The notes: a model not told the origin generated them from the letters alone. Numbered from the stretch's first letter, positions 38,981-47,867 are shown. The stretch: DNA of 64,000 nucleotides from Bradyrhizobium sp. CIAT3101 (GCF_029714945.1 NZ_CP121634.1:8143001-8207000); one strand, 5' to 3'. A program made the numbers and translations.

Positions 38981-40111
38981 TCAGAAACACGTCGTCCGCT
39001 CGGCCGCGACATAGCCAAGCAACAGGCCTGCGCCGAACAGCAGCACGAGGGCGGCAGCGGCGAATTCGATGCCGCGCATGAACAGCGCGCCGCCGCCGTC
39101 GCGGGCTCCGCTCAGGCGACCGGCGATGTCCTTCGCGGAGACGGCAATCACGGCGATGGCCGCGACGGTGATCGCGGTGCCGAGCCCCATCAGGAAGGTC
39201 GCGGCGATGCCGGCCCAGAACAGGCCCTGGGCGAGCGCGAACACCAGCACCAGGATCGCACCGGAGCAGGGGCGGATGCCGACGGTCAGGATCGCGGCAA
39301 AACCGCGCCGCCAGCCGCCGGGTCCGGCGAGCTCGCTCGGCGTGGGGCCATGGGAATGGCCGCAGTGCTCGTCGTGGACGTGGTCATGAGCGTGATGCGC
39401 TGGGGCGTGACCATGGTCATGGTGATCATGGCCGTGATCGTGGTGATGATGATCATGCGCATCACGATGATGGTGATGGCCGTGATCGTGATGGTCGTGC
39501 GGCACGCCGGCGATCGCCGGCACCGGCTGCGTCGCCTGGAGCGCGCGGATGAAGGTGCGGCCCTTGACCCAGACCAGCCGCAGGCCGAACAGCGCGATCA
39601 GGCCATAGCTTGCGATCTCGATCGCGCCCTCCGCCTTGCACATGGTCTTGGCCGTCGCATTCAGGATCCAGGCCGAGATGCCAACGATCAGGATCGCCAC
39701 CAACGACTGCATCAGCGCCGAGGCAAAGGACAGCGCGATGCCGCGCCGCGCGGTCTCGCGGTTGGCGACGAGATAGGAGGCGATCACCGCCTTGCCGTGG
39801 CCGGGACCGGCGGCATGGAAGATGCCGTAGGCAAACGAGATGAAGAGCAGCGTCCACACGGCCGAGCCGTCGGTCTTGGCGGCGCGGATCGTCGACGACA
39901 TCTGGCGATAGAATTCCGACTGCTTTGCCAAGAGCCAGCCGATCAGGCCGCTGGCCTCCGGCTCGGCGGCAGGCGCCTGTTTCGGCGCGCCGAACGGGTT
40001 TTGCGCCAAGACATCGTGGGTCGCGGCATCGGCCAGACCGACGACGAGGAGAACAGCGGCACAGGCGAGGAGCCCGCGCATGAGCGGCGAGAGATGCGGC
40101 TTCAAGGGCAA
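38981..40111 (-). CDS. Nickel/cobalt exporter-like protein, NicO/RcnA type
   Basis: This 376-residue inner-membrane protein has an N-terminal signal-like helix and about six more helices. It has the family motif HAAGPGHGKAVIASY (about residues 120-134) and a long His-Asp-Gly-rich loop (about 205-260) that probably collects metal ions. The later GIRPCSGAILVLVFAL is the second family signature. RcnA-type proteins export Ni or Co; NicO-type can act in uptake or heavy-metal tolerance. It overlaps the DUF1007 gene by 10 bases, a conserved partnership. Confidence 0.88.
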   Translation of the reverse strand: MPLKPHLSPLMRGLLACAAVLLVVGLADAATHDVLAQNPFGAPKQAPAAEPEASGLIGWLLAKQSEFYRQMSSTIRAAKTDGSAVWTLLFISFAYGIFHAAGPGHGKAVIASYLVANRETARRGIALSFASALMQSLVAILIVGISAWILNATAKTMCKAEGAIEIASYGLIALFGLRLVWVKGRTFIRALQATQPVPAIAGVPHDHHDHGHHHHRDAHDHHHHDHGHDHHDHGHAPAHHAHDHVHDEHCGHSHGPTPSELAGPGGWRRGFAAILTVGIRPCSGAILVLVFALAQGLFWAGIAATFLMGLGTAITVAAIAVIAVSAKDIAGRLSGARDGGGALFMRGIEFAAAALVLLFGAGLLLGYVAAERTTCF

Positions 40112-40734
40112 TCCACCGTGATCTTGTTGGCGAACATCATGCCGAAATTGGCATTCGGGCCGTCCATGAAGGTCTGCTCGTTGAGCTTCTGCGCGGTCGC
40201 TGTGCCGTCGCTGGGACGATCGAGCTTCATCTGGCAGCCGGCCGGCGCGCCGACCAGCTTGACCGGATTGTCCTTGGCCATCTGGAAATCGATGAAGAAG
40301 GAGCGGTCGAACACTTCCAGCATCAGTTGCTTCGGCTTGAGCGGCGTCTTCAGCGGCAAGGTGAAGTGCAGGGTCAGCACCGTATCCTTGTAGTCGAGAT
40401 AATAGTCGACCGGCTCGTTAAAGCGCTCTTTCTTGCCGTCGGCTCGCGCAAAGGTGAAGTAGGCATATTCCTTCAGCGACTCGACATTGGTCTGCGCCAG
40501 CGGTCCCAGCTCCTCGCGGGAGTAGGCGCCCTTTTTCTTGGCTTCGAGCCCCTGCACCGCATAGGCCGAGAACATGTCGTCGAAGGTCCAGGCGTGGCGG
40601 ACGCCGGTAATCGAGCCGTCCTCGGCATAGAGCAGTTCGCTGGTCGCTGTGATCCAGACATGCGGATGCGCGCTCGCCGCGCCTGATGCGAACGTGAGGG
40701 CGACGGCGAGCAGCCATCCGAACAGGCGGCGCAT
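40102..40734 (-). CDS. DUF1007 periplasmic protein
   Basis: This 210-residue protein has a signal peptide (RRLFGWLLAVALTFASGAAS) followed by the conserved HPHVWI motif at the mature N-terminus, the hallmark of DUF1007. The rest is a beta-rich domain with YFTFARADGKK and a late LDRPSDGTATAQKLNEQT. Members sit next to NicO/RcnA-type transporters and are thought to deliver or bind metals, the His pair being likely ligands. ATG at 40734 is preferred; a TTG at 40743 would overlap the M3 peptidase stop. Confidence 0.85.
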   Translation of the reverse strand: MRRLFGWLLAVALTFASGAASAHPHVWITATSELLYAEDGSITGVRHAWTFDDMFSAYAVQGLEAKKKGAYSREELGPLAQTNVESLKEYAYFTFARADGKKERFNEPVDYYLDYKDTVLTLHFTLPLKTPLKPKQLMLEVFDRSFFIDFQMAKDNPVKLVGAPAGCQMKLDRPSDGTATAQKLNEQTFMDGPNANFGMMFANKITVDCP

Positions 40735-40739
40735 GCCGG

Positions 40740-42821
40740 TCAAGCCGCCTTCGCGTCGTTGAGCAGGCCGCGACGACGGAGCAGCGCGTCGGGCTCGGGC
40801 GGGCGGCCGCGGAAGGCCTCATAGGCCGCCTCCGGATCGACCGATCCGCCGCTCGAATAGATGTCGTCGTGCAGACGCTTGGCCACCGCCGGATCGAAGA
40901 TGTTGCCGGCCTCCTCGAACGCGCCGAAGGCGTCGGCGTCCATCACCTCCGACCACATGTAGCTGTAATAGCCGGCCGCGTAGTGGTCGCCGGAGAAGAT
41001 GTGGCCGAACTGGGTCGGCCGGTGCCGCATCGAGATTTCCTCGGGCATGCCGATCTTCTCCAGCTCCTTCTTCTCGAAGGCGCGGACATCCTGCACGGCC
41101 GCGGCAGGCTGGGAGTGGAATTCGAGATCCACCAGCGCCGAGGAGACGAACTCGACGGTGGCAAAGCCCTGGTTGAACTTGCGCGCGGCAAGGAAGCGCT
41201 TGAGCAGATCGTCCGGCAGCGGCTCGCCGGTCTGGTAGTGGCGGGCGAACTGCTGCAGCACCTCGGGCCGCTCCTGCCAGTGCTCGTAGAGCTGCGAGGG
41301 CAGCTCGACGAAATCGGTGAACACCGAGGTGCCCGACAGCGACGGGTAGGTCACGTTGGAGAGCATGCCGTGCAGGCCGTGGCCGAACTCGTGGAACAGG
41401 GTGCGGGCATCGTCGGGCGATAGCAGCGAGGGCTCGGCGCCCGTGCCCTTGGCAAAATTGCAGACATTGATGACGAGCGGCGCGATCTCGCCGTCGAGCT
41501 TCTGCTGGTCGCGCAGCGAGGTCATCCAGGCGCCGGAGCGCTTTGACGGCCGGGCATAGTAGTCGCCGTAGAACAGCGCCTTGTGCTTGCCGTCGGGACC
41601 CTTCACCTCCCAGACCCGGACATCCGGGTGCCAGACCGGCACGTCCTTGCGCTCGGCGAAAGTGACGCCGAACAGGCGGGTGGCGCAGTCGAAGGCCGCC
41701 GCGATCATGTGGTCGAGCGTCAGATAGGGCTTGATCGCGGCGTCGTCGAAATTGGCGCGCTGCAGGCGGAGCTTTTCGGCGTAGAAGCGCCAGTCCCAGG
41801 GAGCGAGCTTGAAATTGCCGCCCTCCTCCGTGATCAGCGCCTGCATCTCGTCGCGGTCGGCGAGCGCCCGGGCCCGGGCCGGCTTCCAGACCCGCTCGAG
41901 CAGGCCGCGAACCGCATCCGGCGTCTTGGCCATGGAGTCTTCGAGACGGTAGGCGGCGAAGGTCGGGTAGCCCAACAGCTTGGCGCTCTCCTCGCGCAGC
42001 TTCAGGATCTCGCCGATGGTCGTGTTGTTGTCGTTGGAATTGCCGTTGTCGCCGCGCGCGGTGAAGGCCTTGTAGACCTTCTCGCGCAGGTCGCGCCGGG
42101 CCGAGCTCTTCAGGAACGGCTCGGTCGAGGAGCGTGACAGCGTCACGATGGCCTTGCCTTCCATGCCGCGATCTTCTGCCGCAGCCCTGGCGGCGGCCAC
42201 AAAGCTCTCCGGCAGGCCCTGGCGGTCGGCCTCCCCTAACTCCATGAACCAGTCCTGCTCGTCGCCGAGCAGGTGATGGCTGAAGCCGGTCGCGAGCTGG
42301 GCCAGCTTCTCGTTGATCTCGGCCATGCGCGTCTTGGCCTCGTCGGAGAGGCCGGCGCCGGCGCGGTGGAAGCGGGTGTAGGTGCGCTCCAGCAGGCGGA
42401 GCTGCTCCGGGTTGAGGCCGAGATTGGCGCGGTTCTCGTGCAGCTGGGCGATGCGGCCAAACAGCACGGCGTTCATCATGATCGGATTCCAGTGCCGCGC
42501 CATCCGCAAGGAGACCTCCTTGTCGATGTCCAGGATGGTCGGGTTGGAATGCGCCGAGACCAGGTCGTAGAACACGGAGGCGACCTTGCTGAGCAGCTTG
42601 CCGGAACGCTCCAGCGCCGTGATGGTGTTGGCGAAGTCGGCCGTAGCGGGATCGTTGGTGATCGCCGCGATCTCGGCGGAGTGATCGGCGAAGGCCTGCT
42701 CGAAGGCGGGCAGGAAGTGCTCCGGCGTGATCTCGTCGAAAGGCGGGGTCGCAAACGGCGTCACCCAGGCCTTCAGCAGCGGGTTGGTCTCGGAGTCCGT
42801 GGTTTGGCGGGGATCTGACAT
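40740..42821 (-). CDS. M3-family oligopeptidase / dipeptidyl carboxypeptidase
   Basis: This 693-residue zinc peptidase has the HEFGH motif in TLFHEFGHGLHGML (around residue 467) and a downstream Glu-bearing helix in FVELPSQLYEHW, the expected zinc site. The helical N-terminal half is typical of the M3A Dcp/OpdA group. There is no signal peptide after the chosen ATG at 42821, so it probably recycles peptides in the cytoplasm. The gene ends five bases before the DUF1007 ATG, but the functional connection with metal transport is unclear. Confidence 0.9.
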   Translation of the reverse strand: MSDPRQTTDSETNPLLKAWVTPFATPPFDEITPEHFLPAFEQAFADHSAEIAAITNDPATADFANTITALERSGKLLSKVASVFYDLVSAHSNPTILDIDKEVSLRMARHWNPIMMNAVLFGRIAQLHENRANLGLNPEQLRLLERTYTRFHRAGAGLSDEAKTRMAEINEKLAQLATGFSHHLLGDEQDWFMELGEADRQGLPESFVAAARAAAEDRGMEGKAIVTLSRSSTEPFLKSSARRDLREKVYKAFTARGDNGNSNDNNTTIGEILKLREESAKLLGYPTFAAYRLEDSMAKTPDAVRGLLERVWKPARARALADRDEMQALITEEGGNFKLAPWDWRFYAEKLRLQRANFDDAAIKPYLTLDHMIAAAFDCATRLFGVTFAERKDVPVWHPDVRVWEVKGPDGKHKALFYGDYYARPSKRSGAWMTSLRDQQKLDGEIAPLVINVCNFAKGTGAEPSLLSPDDARTLFHEFGHGLHGMLSNVTYPSLSGTSVFTDFVELPSQLYEHWQERPEVLQQFARHYQTGEPLPDDLLKRFLAARKFNQGFATVEFVSSALVDLEFHSQPAAAVQDVRAFEKKELEKIGMPEEISMRHRPTQFGHIFSGDHYAAGYYSYMWSEVMDADAFGAFEEAGNIFDPAVAKRLHDDIYSSGGSVDPEAAYEAFRGRPPEPDALLRRRGLLNDAKAA

Positions 42822-42949
42822 CGCAAGTCCGTTTTTTGAGCCGATTTGTTGGGTCCAGCTTAGCACGCCATGGGGCTTTTTTGGGCCATTTGGCCTTGCT
42901 CCCGCCCGCCTTTTCGGGGAGATTGCGGCCCTCGAAGCCACGGACCCCT

Positions 42950-43210
42950 ATGCCCATGAACGCGCCCTCCTCGTCTTCCCGTCAGATCGTCTGGCCGAGC
43001 GTCATCACCGTCATCAGCGCCGCCATCCTGATCGGCGCCGAGGTGTTCGGCGCGGCGTTTGCCGGCGGCTGGGCGCTCGCGATTCTGTTCGGACTCGGCG
43101 ACCAGGGCGCGCACATCCTCCAGGCCGTGCTGTTCGCACTCGGCGTGCTGGTGATGACCGCCTTCATCCGCGCCGCTCAGCGCGTCGAGCCGTTCTTCAA
43201 GCGCGGCTGA
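42950..43210 (+). CDS. Small membrane protein, unknown
   Basis: This 86-residue protein has two clear transmembrane stretches (SVITVISAAILIGAEVFGAA, then ALAILFGLGDQGAHILQAVL with LFALGVLVMTAFI) and a short basic tail. I recognise no named family; close analogues are common as hypothetical proteins in Bradyrhizobium. The start could be ATG at 42950 or 42956. It is divergent from the M3 peptidase gene. Confidence 0.7.
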   Translation: MPMNAPSSSSRQIVWPSVITVISAAILIGAEVFGAAFAGGWALAILFGLGDQGAHILQAVLFALGVLVMTAFIRAAQRVEPFFKRG

Positions 43211-43337
43211 CGCTCCTCGCGCGCGTCTCAGTCACGCGCACGACACAGAAAACTTAACGCGCATTCATCTTCCGCGTCGCTCGCGCAACACCGCGCAAGC
43301 AGATGTTAGGCAATTCTGTCTTCAGCCTAAAAAAATT

Positions 43338-43366
43338 CTTGCGAAGCCGAGTCAAAACGCTTATGT
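43338..43366 (+). promoter_or_regulatory. Promoter of the ornithine decarboxylase leader
   Basis: CTTGCG (43338-43343), 17 bases, then TTATGT (43361-43366) fit the rhizobial housekeeping pattern. Start of RNA is predicted near 43373, leaving a leader of about 515 bases before the decarboxylase ATG. Confidence 0.55.
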
Positions 43367-43388
43367 GCGCTCTTGCCCAATTTCGCAC

Positions 43389-43454
43389 GTGCCTGTGGTC
43401 GTGTGTCAGTCGGTAGGTATCCGGACAAGAGGCCGGACAGCCGCCAAGGGGTGA
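43389..43454 (+). CDS. Candidate 21-residue leader peptide upstream of ornithine decarboxylase
   Basis: A small frame with GTG start at 43389 reads MPVVVCQSVG then IRTRGRTAAKG and stops with TGA at 43452-43454. GTG codons at 43395 and 43401 are other possible starts. It begins about 16 bases after the predicted RNA start and has no strong Shine-Dalgarno, so it may be translated almost leaderless. It is Val- and Arg/Lys-rich with three Arg codons. A strong hairpin (GAAGA-A-GCC / GGC-TCTTC, 43453-43473) starts at its stop codon, the usual geometry when a ribosome on a leader peptide controls RNA folding. Protein-level evidence is lacking, so this stays a candidate. Confidence 0.35.
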   Translation: MPVVVCQSVGIRTRGRTAAKG

Positions 43455-43534
43455 AGAAGCCGAGGGGCTCTTCGGAAGTGCGGAAGTCGGAAACCTCCAG
43501 GGGTTGAAGACGGACAGCAAACCCGGAGCGCCCA

Positions 43535-43888
43535 GCATCTCTCTCAAAGAGATGCCTAGTCGAAGGTGACTTCACTTTTTGCAACCGTGACTGGCAGCCG
43601 GAGGCGAACCGGCGCACCCCGCTCTCAACGGGGGACGCGACTTAAAGCAACGACGGATCGGGCTTTTTTGGTCTCTACCGGCATTCCAACGCCGGCGCGG
43701 GCTACTGAAAAGGCTTGTCCTTCATTGCCAGGTGTGCGGGCGGGAAACTCTCCCAACCAATCCACGGCAGCACAGTCTGGTTTGAGTCTTTTGGTCTCAA
43801 CGCGCCTCCATCGCGCGGTGTGGCCGGAGCACTCTTATCCGACGTCACGTTGATGCGGACCCCGTCGCTGGGGCCGTTGGAGAGTGCC
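43535..43888 (+). promoter_or_regulatory. speF-type structured leader of ornithine decarboxylase mRNA
   Basis: A perfect hairpin GCATCTCT-CTCAA-AGAGATGC (43535-43555) is followed by CACTTTTTGCAACCGTGACT (43573-43592) and the paired segment GGCAGCCGGAGGCGAACCGG (43593 onward). GCACCCCG and CGGGGGAC arms come next, then an U-rich run near 43665. The text and position just before an ornithine decarboxylase gene agree with the alphaproteobacterial speF leader family, as I remember it. Its mechanism is not established; polyamine feedback on the mRNA is the natural hypothesis. The exact 3' border is uncertain. Confidence 0.7.
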
Positions 43889-45031
43889 ATGACCGAACGT
43901 ATCCAGGAATTCCTGCGCAACCGCCGCAAGGAAGGTCTCGACACCGAGCCGTGCCTCGTCGTCGACCTCGAGGTCGTGCGCGACAATTACCAGACCTTCG
44001 CCAAGGCGCTGCCCGACAGCCGCGTGTTCTATGCCGTCAAGGCGAACCCGGCGCCGGAAGTGCTGGCACTGCTGGCCTCCATGGGCTCCTGCTTCGACAC
44101 CGCGACCGTCGCCGAGATCGAGATGGCGCTGGCCGCCGGTGCGACGCCCGACCGCATCTCCTTCGGCAACACGATCAAGAAGGAGCGCGACATCGCGCGT
44201 GCCTTCGCGCTCGGCATTCGCCTGTTCGCGGTCGATTGCGTCCCCGAGGTCGAGAAGGTCGCCCGCGCCGCCCCCGGCGCGAAGGTGTTCTGCCGCATCC
44301 TCTATGACTGCGCCGGCGCCGAATGGCCGCTGTCGCGCAAGTTCGGCTGCGACCCGGAAATGGCCGTCGAGGTGCTCGACGTCGCCAAGCGCCTGGGCCT
44401 GGAGCCGTGCGGCATCTCCTTCCATGTCGGCTCGCAGCAGCGCAAGGTGAAGGCGTGGGACCGTGCGCTGGCGATGGCCTCGCAGGTGTTCCGCGACTGC
44501 GCCGAGCGCGGCATCAACCTGACCATGGTCAACATGGGCGGCGGCTTCCCGACCAAGTACCTCAAGGACGTGCCGCCGGTGGTGACCTACGGCCGTTCGA
44601 TCTTCCGCGCGCTGCGCAAGCACTTCGGCAACCAGATTCCGGAGACCATCATCGAGCCGGGTCGCGGCATGGTGGGCAACGCCGGCATCATCGAATCCGA
44701 GGTCGTGCTCATCTCGAAGAAGAGCGACGAGGACGAGGTGCGCTGGGTGTACCTGGACATCGGCAAGTTCGGCGGTCTCGCCGAGACCATGGACGAGTCG
44801 ATCCGCTACGCCATCCGCACCCCGCATGACGGCGCGGACATGACCCCGTGCGTGCTCGCAGGCCCGACCTGCGACAGCGCCGACGTGCTGTACGAGAAGA
44901 CCCCGTATCCGCTTCCGGTGACACTCGAGATCGGCGACAAGCTGCTGATCGAAGGCACCGGGGCCTATACGTCGACCTACTCGGCGGTGGCATTCAACGG
45001 CATCCCGCCGCTGCGGACCTACCACATCTAA
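43889..45031 (+). CDS. Ornithine decarboxylase, fold type III
   Basis: This 380-residue enzyme makes putrescine from ornithine. The PLP lysine is in FYAVKANPAPEVL (residues 49-61). The glycine loop is MGGGFPTKYL, the phosphate-binding Arg/Gly segment is IEPGRGMVG, and the catalytic Cys in GPTCDSADVLYE comes from the partner subunit. It is of the eukaryotic-like alanine-racemase-fold type, not the large fold I SpeC. ATG at 43889 is chosen although the frame is open to 43715; the upstream part falls in the structured leader. It starts the polyamine locus with homospermidine synthase downstream. Confidence 0.93.
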   Translation: MTERIQEFLRNRRKEGLDTEPCLVVDLEVVRDNYQTFAKALPDSRVFYAVKANPAPEVLALLASMGSCFDTATVAEIEMALAAGATPDRISFGNTIKKERDIARAFALGIRLFAVDCVPEVEKVARAAPGAKVFCRILYDCAGAEWPLSRKFGCDPEMAVEVLDVAKRLGLEPCGISFHVGSQQRKVKAWDRALAMASQVFRDCAERGINLTMVNMGGGFPTKYLKDVPPVVTYGRSIFRALRKHFGNQIPETIIEPGRGMVGNAGIIESEVVLISKKSDEDEVRWVYLDIGKFGGLAETMDESIRYAIRTPHDGADMTPCVLAGPTCDSADVLYEKTPYPLPVTLEIGDKLLIEGTGAYTSTYSAVAFNGIPPLRTYHI

Positions 45032-45064
45032 GCTGCCTCTCTTGTCCGAGGCCTGACGAACCCG

Positions 45065-45084
45065 GGAGCCGGCTTGCCGGCTCC
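45065..45084 (+). terminator. Hairpin after ornithine decarboxylase
   Basis: GGAGCCGGC and GCCGGCTCC pair over 9 bp around TT; the following sequence has only a weak T tract, so it may be a partial terminator or an mRNA 3'-stabilising stem. Confidence 0.55.
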
Positions 45085-45163
45085 TCCCTGACATCTTTGA
45101 TTCTGACGACGCCTTGGACCGGCGTGCTGCGCGCACGTCGGCTCAAGCGGGGACTGACGCGCC

Positions 45164-45751
45164 ATGACTGCTTTTCGGAAGCCACAAGTCGCCCTCACTT
45201 CGAAAGCCGCTCCGTTCGCGATCCGTGCGGAACGTGCTGTCGACGTCGCCGCCCGTGAAGCGCTGCTGGATGCCAGTTTTGGCGAAGACCGCCATGACCG
45301 CACCTGCCAGCGCCTGCGCGACGGACGTGCACCTGCCGCAGGCCTTGCCCTGTCGGCTGTGCGCGAGGGGACACTCGTGGGAACCGTGCGGCTGTGGCAC
45401 GTCAGCGCCGGAGGCAGGCCCGCTTTGGTCCTCGGACCGCTGGCGGTGGACCCTGCCTGCCGCGAGCTCGGGATCGGCGCCGCGCTGATGCAACAAGCGC
45501 TGGCCGCCGCCCGGGCGCGCGGGCATACCGCCGTCATCCTGCTCGGCGATGCGCCCTACTATGCCCGTTTCGGCTTCTCGGCCGAGAAGACCGGCGCGCT
45601 GATGCTGCCCGGCCCGTTCGAGCGCGAGCGCCTGCTGGCAATCGAATTCGAGGCCGGTGCGCTGGATGGCGCCGAGGGGATGATCGTCCCGACCGGCGCG
45701 GCCCTGCCCAAACGGAGGGTAGTTCGTCCCCTCCAGGCGCACGCGGCCTAA
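45164..45751 (+). CDS. GNAT-family N-acetyltransferase, YhbS-like
   Basis: This 195-residue protein has one acetyl-CoA-binding GNAT domain. The core is LVLGPLAVDPACRELGIGAALMQQAL, in which RELGIG is the pyrophosphate loop, followed by AVILLGDAPYYARFGFSAEK, a characteristic YhbS-like motif. It sits between ornithine decarboxylase and RidA in the polyamine locus, so a polyamine or a related amine is a reasonable acceptor, but acceptor specificity is not readable. ATG at 45164 follows a weak ribosome site. Confidence 0.85.
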   Translation: MTAFRKPQVALTSKAAPFAIRAERAVDVAAREALLDASFGEDRHDRTCQRLRDGRAPAAGLALSAVREGTLVGTVRLWHVSAGGRPALVLGPLAVDPACRELGIGAALMQQALAAARARGHTAVILLGDAPYYARFGFSAEKTGALMLPGPFERERLLAIEFEAGALDGAEGMIVPTGAALPKRRVVRPLQAHAA

Positions 45752-45897
45752 GACATCGCCATGATGGCGACGGACCAAGCCGCGTTGAGCGGCTTCGTCC
45801 GGCTGCGCCTCCGTTCAGCTCCATTGCTTTGGGGTTGCGCCGGCCCGCAAATTGCCCGTAAACCCCACGAAATCCCCCTTCAGCCGAGGCCGAACCC

Positions 45898-46287
45898 ATG
45901 TCCCGTCGCCTGATTTCCACCGGCTCCCCCCTCGAGAAGAGCGTCGGCTACAGCCGCGCCGTGATCGACGGCGACTTCGCCTTCGTCGCAGGAACCACCG
46001 GCTATGACTACACGACGATGACGATGCCGGCCGATGTCACGAGCCAGTCACGCAACTGCTTCAAGACCATCGAGGCCGCCCTGCGGGAGGGCGGATTCGA
46101 GATGGCCGATATCGTCCGTGCGACCTACTACGTCACCGACGCCAGCTACATCGACGCCCACTTCGCCGTCTGCGGCGAGGTTCTCGGTGACATCAGACCG
46201 GCTGCGACCTTGCTGGTCGTCAGCGCGCTCGCCAAGCCCGAGATGAAGGTCGAGATCGAAGTCACCGCCAAGCGCCGCAGCGCCTGA
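45898..46287 (+). CDS. RidA/YjgF-family protein
   Basis: This 129-residue protein has the trimeric RidA fold: opening SPLEKSVGYSRAVIDGDFAF, then FKTIEAALREGGFEMADIVR, and closing VSALAKPEMKVEIEVTAKR. The family hydrolyses reactive enamine and imine intermediates made by PLP enzymes. Near the C-terminal beta strand the canonical Arg of the imine hydrolases (in the IRPAATLL segment) is present here as DIRPAATLLVV, so activity is likely. In this locus it could clear an imine made by homospermidine synthase or the decarboxylase. It lies 48 bases before the hss ATG. Confidence 0.9.
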   Translation: MSRRLISTGSPLEKSVGYSRAVIDGDFAFVAGTTGYDYTTMTMPADVTSQSRNCFKTIEAALREGGFEMADIVRATYYVTDASYIDAHFAVCGEVLGDIRPAATLLVVSALAKPEMKVEIEVTAKRRSA

Positions 46288-46335
46288 TCCACCCATCACC
46301 CTTTGTCCGCCAGCACGTTCCGGAGAACCCATCCC

Positions 46336-47778
46336 ATGAGCCACCCCTCGCAGATCTACGCGAAGATCACCGGTCCCATCGTCATGGTCGGCTTCGGCTC
46401 CATCGGCAAAGGCACGCTGCCGATGATCGAGCGGCATCTCGATTACGACAAGTCCCGCGTCACCGTGATCGACCCCAAGGACGAGGGCCGCAAGGCGCAT
46501 TGCGAGAAGCAGAATGTGCGCTTCATCCAGAAGGCCGTGACCAGGGACAATTACCGCGAATTGCTGACCCCGCTGCTGACCGAAGGCGGCGGCCAGGGCT
46601 TTTGCGTCAATCTCTCGGTCGACACCGGCTCGACCGACATCATGGAGCTCTGCAACGAGCTCGGCGCGCTCTATATCGACACCGTCAACGAGCCCTGGCT
46701 CGGCTTCTATTTCGATTCGACCAAGGGCCCGGAAGCGCGCTCCAATTATGCACTTCGCGAAGTGACGCTGGCCGCCAAGAAGGCGCGCCCGGCGGGCTCG
46801 ACCACGGCTGTGTCCTGCTGCGGCGCCAATCCCGGCATGGTCTCCTTCTTCGTCAAGCAGGCACTGCTCAACGTCGCGGCCGACCTGAAGCTCAATGCCC
46901 CCAAGCCGAAGACCAAGGCAGAATGGGCTGACCTGATGCGGCAGGCCGGTATCAAGGGTATCCACATCGCCGAACGCGACACCCAGCGCTCCAAGACACC
47001 GAAGGAGCCGGACGTCTTCGTCAACACCTGGTCGGTGGAAGGTTTCCTCTCCGAAGGCGTGCAGCCGTCCGAGCTCGGCTGGGGCACCCACGAGAAATGG
47101 ATGCCCGAGAATGCGCGCACCCACGAAGCCGGCTGCGGCGCGGCCATCTATCTGATGCAGCCCGGCGCCAACACGCGCGTGCGCACCTGGTGTCCGACCC
47201 GCGGCGCGCAATACGGCTTCCTCGTCACCCACAACGAGTCGATCTCGATCTCCGATTACTTCACGGTGCGTGACGCATCGGGCAAGGCGATCTATCGGCC
47301 GACCTGCCACTATGCCTATCACCCGGCCGACGACGCCGTGCTGTCGCTGCACGAAATGTTCGGCCGCGCCGCCAAGATGCAGGAGAAGCACCACATCCTC
47401 GAGGAGGACGAGATCGTCGACGGCATCGACGAGCTCGGCGTGCTGCTGTTCGGCCACGACAACAACGCCTATTGGTACGGCTCGCAGCTCTCGATCGAAG
47501 AGACCCGCGCGCTCGCGCCCTATCAGAACGCCACCGCCCTGCAGGTGACCTCCGCCGTGCTCGGCGGCATGGTGTGGGCGCTGGAAAACCCCAGGGAAGG
47601 CATCGTCGAAGCCGACGAGATGGATTTCGATCGCCTGCTGGAAATCCAGCTGCCGTATCTCGGCCCGGTGAAGGGTTTCTACACCGACTGGACGCCGCTG
47701 ACGGATCGTCCGGGACTGTTCCCGGAAGACATCGACACCAGCGATCCCTGGCAGTTCCGGAATATTCTGGTGCGGTGA
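46336..47778 (+). CDS. hss: Homospermidine synthase
   Basis: This 480-residue enzyme joins two putrescines, or putrescine and spermidine, to homospermidine with NAD. The N-terminal nucleotide fold is IVMVGFGSIGKGTLP (residues 13-27). The family core includes DTVNEPWLGFYFD, SCCGANPGMVSFFVKQAL and GWGTHEKWMPENA, matching Blastochloris/rhizobial Hss. Homospermidine is the main long polyamine of rhizobia, so this gene completes the pathway started by the ornithine decarboxylase at 43889. ATG at 46336 is chosen over 46303 because the fold starts soon after. A strong terminator follows. Confidence 0.95.
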   Translation: MSHPSQIYAKITGPIVMVGFGSIGKGTLPMIERHLDYDKSRVTVIDPKDEGRKAHCEKQNVRFIQKAVTRDNYRELLTPLLTEGGGQGFCVNLSVDTGSTDIMELCNELGALYIDTVNEPWLGFYFDSTKGPEARSNYALREVTLAAKKARPAGSTTAVSCCGANPGMVSFFVKQALLNVAADLKLNAPKPKTKAEWADLMRQAGIKGIHIAERDTQRSKTPKEPDVFVNTWSVEGFLSEGVQPSELGWGTHEKWMPENARTHEAGCGAAIYLMQPGANTRVRTWCPTRGAQYGFLVTHNESISISDYFTVRDASGKAIYRPTCHYAYHPADDAVLSLHEMFGRAAKMQEKHHILEEDEIVDGIDELGVLLFGHDNNAYWYGSQLSIEETRALAPYQNATALQVTSAVLGGMVWALENPREGIVEADEMDFDRLLEIQLPYLGPVKGFYTDWTPLTDRPGLFPEDIDTSDPWQFRNILVR

Positions 47779-47804
47779 TCGCGCACGAGGCCTGATCGAT
47801 CATG

Positions 47805-47830
47805 ATGCCCGGCTTCGCGCCGGGCATTTT
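47805..47830 (+). terminator. Terminator after homospermidine synthase
   Basis: ATGCCCGGC and GCCGGGCAT form a 9-bp stem (47805-47827) around TTCGC, followed by TTTCGTTTCG. Confidence 0.85.
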
Positions 47831-47867
47831 CGTTTCGCGGCCGGTCTCGCCTCGTTACTTCGCCAGG

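Noticed and set aside
39350..40393. Met/Val/Ile-rich plus-strand frame over the Ni/Co exporter
   Set aside because: Produced by reading the His-codon-rich loop in antisense; not a membrane protein gene.
43261..43617. Minus-strand small frames upstream of ornithine decarboxylase
   Set aside because: No ribosome sites, no family, and they overlap a structured leader on the plus strand.
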